From Corynebacterium sp. (GTDB taxonomy: Bacteria > Actinomycetota > Actinomycetes > Mycobacteriales > Mycobacteriaceae): DNA of 64,000 bases. Numbering within the stretch: the stretch's first letter is position 1; every line of letters starts with the position of its first letter. Where the stretch lies: assembly GCA_030450335.1 (NCBI GenBank), contig JAKDIS010000001.1, positions 12,856 to 76,855 on the forward strand, given 5' to 3'. Below, piece by piece: positions 57,124 through 64,000 of the stretch. The notes beneath the pieces were generated by a model. It was not told the DNA's origin, made no database searches, and saw only the letters and a list, made by a program, of their open reading frames with translations. The position numbers and the translations under genes were made by a program.

Positions 57124-57216
57124 GGTCGGGGTTACACGGGCCGCGTCCTGCGACCAGCTGTGGTCACCGCGCCCGTGTCCTCTTTATGTCCCCCGACGAC
57201 AGGAAGGCTACCCAGC

Positions 57217-59298
57217 GTGACACTCCCCAAGGACCTCGAAGCCCGTACGGTCCGGAAGTACCCGGACGACTGGTCGGAGTTGGACACCCGTGCGGTGGAC
57301 ACGGTCCGCGTCCTCGCGGCCGACGCCGTGGAGAACTGCGGATCCGGCCACCCGGGCACCGCGATGTCCCTCGCCCCCCTGGCGTACACGCTGTACCAGC
57401 GCGTCCTGCGCCACGATCCGTCCGACCACAACTGGGCCGGGCGCGACCGCTTCGTCCTGTCGGCCGGCCACAGCTCGCTGACGCAGTACATCCAGCTGTA
57501 CCTCGGCGGTTTCGGCCTGGAGCTCGACGACCTCAAGGCGCTGCGCACCTGGGGCTCGAAGACCCCGGGACACCCGGAGGTCGGCCACACCGACGGTGTG
57601 GAGATCACCACCGGCCCGCTCGGCCAGGGCCTGGCGTCCGCCGTGGGCATGGCCGTGGCGTCGCGCCGTGAGCGCGGTCTGTTCGACCCGTCCGCGGCGG
57701 AGGGGACCTCCCCGTTCGACCACCACATCTACGTCATCGCCTCCGACGGTGACCTGCAGGAGGGCGTGACGTCCGAGGCGTCGTCCTTCGCCGGCACCCA
57801 GCAGCTGGGCAACCTGGTGGTCTTCTGGGACGACAACAGCATCTCCATCGAGGACAACACCGACATCGCCTTCGGCGAGGACGTCGTGGCCCGCTACGAG
57901 GCCTACGGCTGGCAGACCCTGGAGGTCAACGCGGAGGACGTGACGGGCATCCTCGTCGCCGTCGAGGAGGCCAAGGCCGACACGGTGCGTCCGACGTTCG
58001 TGCGCGTGCGTTCGGTGATCGGCTACCCGGCGCCGACGAAGATGAACACCGGTGCCGCCCACGGCGCCGCCCTCGGCGGCGAGGAGATCGCCGGGGTGAA
58101 GAAGGCCCTCGGCTTCCCCACCGACGTCGACTTCCCGGTGGAGGACGAGGTCCTGGCGCACGCCCGCGGTCTCGTGGAGCGTGGCCGCGAGGCGCACACC
58201 TCCTGGCAGGACGGCTTCGACGCCTGGGCGCAGAGCAACCCGGAGGCCGCCGCGCTGCACGCGCGCATCGCCGCCCGCGAGCTCCCGGAGGGTTTCGACG
58301 CCGAGCTTCCCACCTGGGACGACGGCGACAACCTGGCCACCCGCAAGGCCTCCGAGGCCGCGCTGCAGGCCCTCGGCGCCACGCTGCCGGAGCTGTGGGG
58401 CGGCTCCGCCGACCTCGCCGGCTCCACCAACACCATCATCAAGGGCGACAAGAGCGTGGGCCCGGAGTCCATCTCCACCGACGCCTGGTCGGCGACCCCC
58501 TACGGCCGTAACCTGCACTTCGGCATCCGCGAGCACGGCATGGCCGCGATCCTCAACGGCATCGCCCTGCACGGCGCGACGCGTCCCTACGGCGCGACGT
58601 TCCTGCAGTTCTCCGACTACGCGCGTGGCGCGGTGCGCCTCGGCGCGCTGATGAGCAGCGACGTCTACCACGTGTGGACGCACGACTCCATCGGCCTCGG
58701 CGAGGACGGCCCGACCCACCAGCCCGTCGAGCACCTCGCCGCGCTGCGCGCCATCCCGAACCTCTCGGTGATCCGTCCCGCGGACGCCAACGAGACCGCC
58801 CAGGCGTGGTCCGCAGCACTCAAGGCCCCGGCCGCTCCGAAGGCACTGATCCTCACCCGTCAGGGTGTGCCGGTGCTGGAGGGCTCGAAGGAGAAGGCCG
58901 CCGAGGGTGTCGCCCGCGGTGCCTACGTGCTCGTCGAGTCGTCCACCGAGACCCCGCAGGTGATCCTGATGGGCTCGGGCTCCGAGGTGCAGCTGGCCGT
59001 CGAGGCGGCCGCCGCGCTGGAGTCCGAGGGCATCGGCACCCGCGTCGTCTCCGTGCCCTGCATGGAGTGGTTCGAGCAGCAGGACGCCGAGTACCGCGAG
59101 TCCGTCCTGCCGTCCGGGGTCACGGCGCGCGTGTCCGTCGAGGCGGGCATCGCGATGCCGTGGAAGGGCTACACCGGTTTCGCCGGACGCAACGTCTCGC
59201 TGGAGCACTTCGGCGCCTCCGCCGACTACAAGACCCTCTACCGCGAGTTCGGCATCACCGCTGAGGCGGTCGCCACCGCCGCCCGCGACATCCTCTAA
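57217..59298 (+). CDS. tkt: Transketolase
   Basis: This 693-residue thiamine-diphosphate enzyme moves two-carbon units in the pentose phosphate pathway. The N-terminus DTVRVLAADAVENCGSGHPG, the TPP motif ASDGDLQEG with WDDNSIS, and the pyrimidine-domain segments LHFGIREHGMAAILNG and THDSIGLGEDGPTHQPVEHL are all present. The GTG at 57217 matches the start of corynebacterial orthologues and has AGGAAGG 10 bases upstream; the frame is open to 57043 only by chance. It is the first gene of tkt-tal-zwf-opcA-pgl. Confidence 0.97.
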   Translation: MTLPKDLEARTVRKYPDDWSELDTRAVDTVRVLAADAVENCGSGHPGTAMSLAPLAYTLYQRVLRHDPSDHNWAGRDRFVLSAGHSSLTQYIQLYLGGFGLELDDLKALRTWGSKTPGHPEVGHTDGVEITTGPLGQGLASAVGMAVASRRERGLFDPSAAEGTSPFDHHIYVIASDGDLQEGVTSEASSFAGTQQLGNLVVFWDDNSISIEDNTDIAFGEDVVARYEAYGWQTLEVNAEDVTGILVAVEEAKADTVRPTFVRVRSVIGYPAPTKMNTGAAHGAALGGEEIAGVKKALGFPTDVDFPVEDEVLAHARGLVERGREAHTSWQDGFDAWAQSNPEAAALHARIAARELPEGFDAELPTWDDGDNLATRKASEAALQALGATLPELWGGSADLAGSTNTIIKGDKSVGPESISTDAWSATPYGRNLHFGIREHGMAAILNGIALHGATRPYGATFLQFSDYARGAVRLGALMSSDVYHVWTHDSIGLGEDGPTHQPVEHLAALRAIPNLSVIRPADANETAQAWSAALKAPAAPKALILTRQGVPVLEGSKEKAAEGVARGAYVLVESSTETPQVILMGSGSEVQLAVEAAAALESEGIGTRVVSVPCMEWFEQQDAEYRESVLPSGVTARVSVEAGIAMPWKGYTGFAGRNVSLEHFGASADYKTLYREFGITAEAVATAARDIL

Positions 59299-59348
59299 CA
59301 CCCCCAGAGAACCACGCACCCATTTCGTAGAAAGTTGGTTGATCACCC

Positions 59349-60443
59349 GTGAACCACGTCACCGAACTCGCCGCCGCCGGAACCTCCGTGTGGCTGGACG
59401 ACCTGTCCCGCGACCGTCTCGACACCGGTAACCTCGCCGAGCTCATCGCCGACTCCGGCATCGTCGGGGTCACCACCAACCCGGCGATCTTCGCCAAGGC
59501 CATGTCCGTCGGCACCGCCTACGACGCCCAGGTCGCCGAGCTCAAGGCCGCCGGCTCGGACGTCTCCGCCGCCGTGTTCTCCATGGCCGTGCAGGACGTC
59601 CGCAACGCCTGCGACGTCTTCTCCGAGGTCTACGAGTCCTCCGACGGCGTCGACGGCCGGGTCTCCATCGAGGTCGACCCGGGTCTCGCCGACGACCGCG
59701 AGGGCACGGTGGCGCAGGCACGCCAGCTGTACATGGACGTCGCACGCGAGAACGTGATGATCAAGATCCCCGCCACCGAGGCGTGCCTGCCGGCGATCAC
59801 CGAGGTGCTCGCCGACGGCATCAGCGTGAACGTGACCCTGATCTTCAGCGTGGAGCGCTACCGCCAGGTCATCGCCGCCTTCGTCGAGGGAATCGCCCAG
59901 GCCCAGGCCAACGGCCAGGACATCTCGAAGATCCACTCGGTGGCCAGCTTCTTCGTCTCCCGCGTGGACACCGAGATCGACCGTCGCCTCGACGAGATCG
60001 GCACCGCCGCGGCCCTGGCCGTGCGCGGCAAGGCCGGTCTCGCCAACGCCCGCCTGGCCTACGAGGCCTTCGAGTCCGAGCTGCGCCAGGACTCGCGCTG
60101 GCAGCAGCTCGAGGCCGCCGGCGCGCACCCGCAGCGTCCGCTGTGGGCGTCCACCGGCGTGAAGAACCCCGACTACCCCGACACCCTGTACGTCTCCGGC
60201 CTCGTCGGACCGGACACGGTGAACACCATGCCGGAGGACACCCTCAACGCCACCCTGGACCACGCCACGGTCTCCGGTGACACGCTCAGCGGCACCGGCG
60301 AGGACTCCCGCGAGATCTTCGCCGCCCTCGAGGACCTCGGCGTGGACCTCAAGGACGTCTTCCTCGTCCTGGAGCACGAGGGCGTCGACAAGTTCGTCAG
60401 CTCCTGGCAGGAGCTTCTCGACACCATCGGGGAGCGTCTGTGA
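59349..60443 (+). CDS. tal: Transaldolase
   Basis: This 364-residue class I aldolase-type enzyme transfers dihydroxyacetone units. [14 protein letters not shown], the Schiff-base lysine segment NVMIKIPAT and [18 protein letters not shown] match the long actinobacterial transaldolase. [13 protein letters not shown] is conserved. It lies 50 bases after tkt and overlaps zwf by four bases (GTGA). The ribosome-binding site before the GTG is weak. Confidence 0.96.
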   Translation: MNHVTELAAAGTSVWLDDLSRDRLDTGNLAELIADSGIVGVTTNPAIFAKAMSVGTAYDAQVAELKAAGSDVSAAVFSMAVQDVRNACDVFSEVYESSDGVDGRVSIEVDPGLADDREGTVAQARQLYMDVARENVMIKIPATEACLPAITEVLADGISVNVTLIFSVERYRQVIAAFVEGIAQAQANGQDISKIHSVASFFVSRVDTEIDRRLDEIGTAAALAVRGKAGLANARLAYEAFESELRQDSRWQQLEAAGAHPQRPLWASTGVKNPDYPDTLYVSGLVGPDTVNTMPEDTLNATLDHATVSGDTLSGTGEDSREIFAALEDLGVDLKDVFLVLEHEGVDKFVSSWQELLDTIGERL

Positions 60444-61975
60444 GCTCCGAGTCACCACAGTGGGAGAATCCGCTGCGCGACGCCGCCGACCGGCGCGTCC
60501 CGCGGATCGCCGGGCCCAGCGGCCTGGTGATCTTCGGGGTCACCGGCGACCTGGCCCGCCGTAAGCTCCTGCCCGCCGTGTACGACCTCGCCAACCGGGG
60601 CCTGCTGCCGGCCGGCTTCAGCCTGATCGGTTACGGGCGTCGTGACTGGACGAAGGAGGAGTTCGAGGCCGAGGTGCTCGACGCCGTCCGCGAGCGGGTG
60701 CGTACCCCCTGGCGTCAGGCCGTGTGGGAGCAGCTCGCCGCAGGCATCCAGTTCGTCAAGGGCGACTTCGTCACCGACTCCGCCTTCGACGACCTCGCCG
60801 CGATGACGAAGAAGATGGACGAGGAGCGTGGCACCGGCGGAAACTGGGCCTACTACCTCTCCGTCCCGCCGCAGTACTTCTCCGAGGTGTGCAACCAGCT
60901 GGAGCGTTCGGGTCTCGCCGACTCGACCGACGGGTGGAAGCGCGTGGTCATCGAAAAGCCCTTCGGCCACGACGAGGAGTCCGCGACCGAGCTCAACCGG
61001 ATCGTGAACTCCGTCTTCCCGGAGTCCTCGGTGTTCCGCATCGACCACTACCTCGGCAAGGAGACCGTCCAGAACATCCTGGTGCTGCGTTTCGCCAACC
61101 AGATGTTCGAGCCGCTGTTCAGCTCCGGCTACATCGATCACGTGCAGGTCACCATGGCCGAGGACATCGGCCTGGGCGGGCGTGCCGGCTACTACGACGG
61201 CATCGGTGCCGCCCGCGACGTGATGCAGAACCACCTGCTCCAGCTGCTGGCCCTGGTGGCGATGGACGAGCCGGTGACCTTCTCCCCCGACGAGCTCAAG
61301 GCCGAGAAGCTCAAGGTGCTCAAGGCCACCCGCCCGGTGGGGCCCTTCGCGCAGACGACCGCGCGTGGCCAGTACACCTCCGGGTGGCAGGGTTCCGAGC
61401 ACGTCCCCGGACTGCGCGACGAGGAGGGTTTCGACCCGTCCTCGACGACGGAGACCTATGCGGCGGCGACCTTCGAGATCAACTCTCGGCGGTGGGCCGG
61501 TGTGCCGTTCTACCTGCGTACCGGCAAGCGTCTGGGCCGTCGGGTGACCGAGATCGCCCTGGTGTTCAAGGACGCCCCGCACCAGTCGTTCAGCCCGGAG
61601 CAGACCGAGGCACAGCAGTCCAACGTGCTCGTGATCCGCGTGCAGCCCGACGAAGGTGTGCTGCTGCGCTTTGGCTCGAAGGTGCCGGGCTCGGCGATGG
61701 ACGTGCGCGACGTGAACATGGACTTCTCCTACTCGGAGGCGTTCACCGAGCAGTCGCCGGAGGCCTACGAGCGGCTGATCCTCGACGCCCTGCTGGACGA
61801 GGCGAGCCTCTTCCCCACCAACGAGGAGGTCGAGGAGTCCTGGCGGATCCTGGACCCGGTGCTCAACTACTGGGCCGACGCCGGACGCCCCGAAGACTAC
61901 GACCCGGGCACCTGGGGCCCTTCGGGGGCCGACCGGATGCTGTCCCGACACGGCAGGAATTGGAGGCGTCCCTGA
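60440..61975 (+). CDS. zwf: Glucose-6-phosphate dehydrogenase
   Basis: This 511-residue enzyme oxidises glucose 6-phosphate with NADP. The NADP-binding [27 protein letters not shown] and the active-site [14 protein letters not shown] segment are present. In corynebacteria it forms a complex with OpcA, encoded next. The GTG overlaps the tal stop, and its stop shares one base with the opcA ATG. Confidence 0.97.
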   Translation: MSSESPQWENPLRDAADRRVPRIAGPSGLVIFGVTGDLARRKLLPAVYDLANRGLLPAGFSLIGYGRRDWTKEEFEAEVLDAVRERVRTPWRQAVWEQLAAGIQFVKGDFVTDSAFDDLAAMTKKMDEERGTGGNWAYYLSVPPQYFSEVCNQLERSGLADSTDGWKRVVIEKPFGHDEESATELNRIVNSVFPESSVFRIDHYLGKETVQNILVLRFANQMFEPLFSSGYIDHVQVTMAEDIGLGGRAGYYDGIGAARDVMQNHLLQLLALVAMDEPVTFSPDELKAEKLKVLKATRPVGPFAQTTARGQYTSGWQGSEHVPGLRDEEGFDPSSTTETYAAATFEINSRRWAGVPFYLRTGKRLGRRVTEIALVFKDAPHQSFSPEQTEAQQSNVLVIRVQPDEGVLLRFGSKVPGSAMDVRDVNMDFSYSEAFTEQSPEAYERLILDALLDEASLFPTNEEVEESWRILDPVLNYWADAGRPEDYDPGTWGPSGADRMLSRHGRNWRRP

Positions 61976-63027
61976 TGCCATGGAAGACGTTCACCGACGC
62001 CGGCGACCACGCCGCGGTCGTCGACCTGGGAACCACCACCACACACGAGTTGACCGACCGGCTGCACCAGCTGCGTGAGGACCGGGGCGAGATCGCCACC
62101 GGCCGCGTGCTCACGCTGATCGTGTCGGTGCGCTCCGAGGAGGACCTGGACACGGTGGTCAACGCCACCGTGGACGCCTCACGTGAGCACCCGGCCCGGG
62201 TGATCTTCGTCGTGCACGACCGCTCGACCGACGAGGTCAGCATGGACGCGGCGATCCACCTGGGCGGTACCGCGGGCGCCTCGGAGATGATCCTGATGCG
62301 CCTGCACGGGGAACTGGCCGACCACGCCGACCACGCGGTGATGCCCCTGCTGCTGCCGGACACCCCGGTGGTCGTCTGGTGGCCGTTCACCTCTCCGCGC
62401 AACCCGGCGGCCGACTCCCTCGGCGCACTGGCGACCCGACGGATCACCGACAGCTTCGCCGACGCGGCGGCGGGACGCGGTGCCGAGGCGATCTTCCGCC
62501 GACGCATCGGCTACTCCCTCGGTGACTCCGACCTGGTGTGGAGCCGTATCACCCCGTGGCGCGGGCTGCTGTCCAGTGCGCTGGATCAGCGGGTCGGCGA
62601 CACCTTCCTGTCCGCGGAGGTCTCCGGACCGGCGGACGACCCGGCGGTGGACATCGCCGCCGGGTGGCTGGCCGACCGTCTCAACGTGCCGGTGACCCGG
62701 TGCGCCGACGGCTCGCCGGCGGTCCCCCTCGACGACGAGGGCAAGCCGATGTCCCCGATTCAGCGCACGGTGATCACCTGCTCCAACGGGTCGGTGGAGC
62801 TCGCCGTCGTCAACCACCGCTCGGTGCGGGTGAGCACCGGCGTGGGCACGGACACCCTGGTGAACCTGGCGCGGCGTCAGGTCGGCGACTGCCTCGCCGA
62901 GGAACTGCGTCACCTGGAGCCCGACCGTGCCTTCGGCCAGGCCCTGCACGGGCTGCCGCGTGTGCGGACCCCGCGTGACGGCATGACCGCCTCGATCCCC
63001 TTCTCCGCGCAGGAGAGCACCCGGTGA
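61975..63027 (+). CDS. opcA: OpcA, glucose-6-phosphate dehydrogenase assembly/activator protein
   Basis: This 350-residue protein matches the OpcA family (VIFVVHDRSTDEVSMDAAIH; LLLPDTPVVVWWPF; FADAAAGRGAEAIFRRRIGYS; DLVWSRITPWRGLL). OpcA is needed for full activity of the zwf product. GGAGG lies about 9 bases before the ATG at 61975, which overlaps the zwf stop (TGATG). pgl follows with a four-base overlap. Confidence 0.95.
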   Translation: MPWKTFTDAGDHAAVVDLGTTTTHELTDRLHQLREDRGEIATGRVLTLIVSVRSEEDLDTVVNATVDASREHPARVIFVVHDRSTDEVSMDAAIHLGGTAGASEMILMRLHGELADHADHAVMPLLLPDTPVVVWWPFTSPRNPAADSLGALATRRITDSFADAAAGRGAEAIFRRRIGYSLGDSDLVWSRITPWRGLLSSALDQRVGDTFLSAEVSGPADDPAVDIAAGWLADRLNVPVTRCADGSPAVPLDDEGKPMSPIQRTVITCSNGSVELAVVNHRSVRVSTGVGTDTLVNLARRQVGDCLAEELRHLEPDRAFGQALHGLPRVRTPRDGMTASIPFSAQESTR

Positions 63028-63827
63028 GCGGCGGCAGGAACCTCGAGGTCGTCGGCTGGCAGGACGGCGACGCCCTGGCCGCCGGCGTGGCCCGCGACAT
63101 CGTGGATCTCGTCGCCGGCGTCCAGCGCGACGGTGGGGTGAGCGAGGACGGTTTCGCCAGGATCGTGCTGACCGGCGGTGGCGCCGGCGGTGCGGTGCTG
63201 CGCCAGCTCGCCGCCCTCGACCACGCCGCCCGTGCGTCCGCCGACTCCTTCCCCGTCACCGCGATCGACTGGGCGAAGGTGCACGTCTTCTTCGGCGACG
63301 AGCGTTTCGTGCCGACCGGCACCACCGGTGCCACGGCGCGCAACGACGACCTGGCGCACGCCGAACTGCTCTGCCACGTCGACGTCCCGGAGGCCAACGT
63401 CCACCGCGTGGGCGTTCCCCGCGACGACGAGCCGGTCGACGGGTCCGGGTTGGACGCTGCGGCGGAGGCCTACGGTGAGGCCGTGGCCGCCTTCGCTCCG
63501 GACGGTTTCGACCTGCACCTGCTCGGCATGGGGCCGGAGGGGCACGTGAACTCCCTGTTCCCCCACACCGCCGAGCTCTCCCCCGCCGCGGGCACCTCCG
63601 TGGTGGCGGTGCGTGAGTGCCCGAAGCCGCCGTCGGAGCGGGTGTCGTTGACCCGTGAGGCCATCGCCACCGCCTCCGAGGTGTGGCTGCTGGTCACCGG
63701 CGAGGCCAAGCGGGAGGCGGCCGGCGAGGTCGTCTCCGGTGAGGATCCCGCCCAGTGGCCGGCGGCCGGGGTGTCCGGTTCGCGCCGGACCGTGCTGCAC
63801 GTCGACGCCGCCGCGGACCCGCGCTAG
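63024..63827 (+). CDS. pgl: 6-phosphogluconolactonase (DevB type)
   Basis: This 267-residue enzyme hydrolyses 6-phosphogluconolactone. FARIVLTGGGAGGAVLRQLA, VHVFFGDERFVP and LLGMGPEGHVNSLFPHTAEL are the family motifs, with the active-site His in EGHVNSLFP. An insert of variable length follows NDDLAHAELL. The GTG overlaps the opcA stop. A strong terminator closes the operon. Confidence 0.96.
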   Translation: MSGGRNLEVVGWQDGDALAAGVARDIVDLVAGVQRDGGVSEDGFARIVLTGGGAGGAVLRQLAALDHAARASADSFPVTAIDWAKVHVFFGDERFVPTGTTGATARNDDLAHAELLCHVDVPEANVHRVGVPRDDEPVDGSGLDAAAEAYGEAVAAFAPDGFDLHLLGMGPEGHVNSLFPHTAELSPAAGTSVVAVRECPKPPSERVSLTREAIATASEVWLLVTGEAKREAAGEVVSGEDPAQWPAAGVSGSRRTVLHVDAAADPR

Positions 63828-63843
63828 CGGATTCCTCCGGTTG

Positions 63844-63880
63844 GGCCCACCAGGTATCGTGCCTGGTGGGCCTTCTTTTG
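63844..63880 (+). terminator. Terminator of the pentose phosphate operon
   Basis: GGCCCACCAGG and CCTGGTGGGCC form a perfect 11-base-pair stem around TATCGTG (63844-63872), followed by TTCTTTTG. It is the best Rho-independent terminator in the window. Confidence 0.92.
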
Positions 63881-63924
63881 TGCACCCTGTTCGAACACGT
63901 GCGCGTTTCATGTCCGGGCCCTGG

Positions 63925-63932
63925 TATACACT
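63925..63932 (+). promoter_or_regulatory. Promoter -10 for the last, partial gene
   Basis: TATACACT gives overlapping -10 hexamers (TATACA and TACACT) about 40 bases before the ATG at 63968. The -35 region is weak. Confidence 0.45.
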
Positions 63933-63967
63933 TCGTCCAACAAACGGAAGAAGGGGGAACCGGGGAC

Positions 63968-64000
63968 ATGACCACCACCGACGAACCAGCCACTGTCGAC
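63968..64000 (+). CDS. Start of an unidentified gene (cut by window end)
   Basis: An ATG at 63968 has the strong ribosome-binding site GAAGGGGGA about 11 bases upstream. Only eleven codons (MTTTDEPATVD) are visible, too few to identify. A promoter and an upstream terminator support a new transcription unit. Confidence 0.6.
   Translation, partial: MTTTDEPATVD

Overview
The window is a high-GC actinobacterial chromosome segment, almost certainly from a Corynebacterium or a close relative in the Mycobacteriales. The gene families and their order match the stretch that in C. glutamicum runs from the pupylation genes, through hisG/hisE, mshC, uppP, pyrD, acn-acnR, the SUF cluster, mptB and ctaA/ctaB, to tkt-tal-zwf-opcA-pgl. 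Mycothiol synthesis (mshC), arabinomannan/lipomannan mannosylation (mptB), an NlpC/P60 RipA-type hydrolase and pupylation without proteasome subunits all fit. This is core chromosome: I see no insertion sequence, prophage or CRISPR array. The less ordinary items are a lone CrtL-type lycopene cyclase, a frameshifted lactate monooxygenase-like gene, a Tat-exported agmatine deiminase lipoprotein and several sizeable inverted repeats.

Layout. 1-8697 (minus strand): pafB (cut by the window edge), pafA, pup, dop, arc, trmI and a YyaL-type thioredoxin-fold protein. 8774-12368 (plus): two tandem FAD-linked oxidases and a RecB-type nuclease, linked by 4-base overlaps. 12386-17709 (minus): sirtuin, a DUF1266-like protein, aspA, hisG, hisE and a HAD phosphatase. 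17758-24163: a thioesterase, an unknown gene with mshC, uppP, a lipoprotein with pyrD, and a PEBP-family protein. 24371-29277: tRNA-Leu(GAG) with promoter and terminator, a DedA/TVP38-type membrane protein, a SatD/HTH-like protein, the DUF3097-nfeD-stomatin operon and a lineage-specific protein. 29314-38505: the NlpC/P60 hydrolase, an Rv1476-like membrane protein, aconitase with its repressor AcnR and an AcnR box, an ACT/UPF0210 pair and a membrane protein. 38523-44486: the oxidase pseudogene, agmatine deiminase, an ABC-F ATPase and the lycopene cyclase. 44489-50824 (minus): sufT, U, S, C, D, B and R. 51015-56950: mptB, an ABC exporter, ctaA and ctaB. 57217-63827: the pentose phosphate operon tkt-tal-zwf-opcA-pgl. 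The window ends just inside the next gene.

How it fits together. The pup/dop/pafA/arc set can conjugate and remove Pup and unfold tagged proteins, but no prcBA lies in the locus and ARC lacks the proteasome-docking tail, so it is probably an unfoldase-only system. The SUF cluster builds Fe-S clusters for clients such as aconitase in this window, and SufR carries the expected cysteines. ctaA and ctaB make heme A. Many genes start 6-8 bases after a TAnnnT -10 hexamer with no Shine-Dalgarno sequence, so leaderless transcription is frequent and helped fix several start codons. All functional calls rest on reading motifs by eye and on known gene order; no database search was run.
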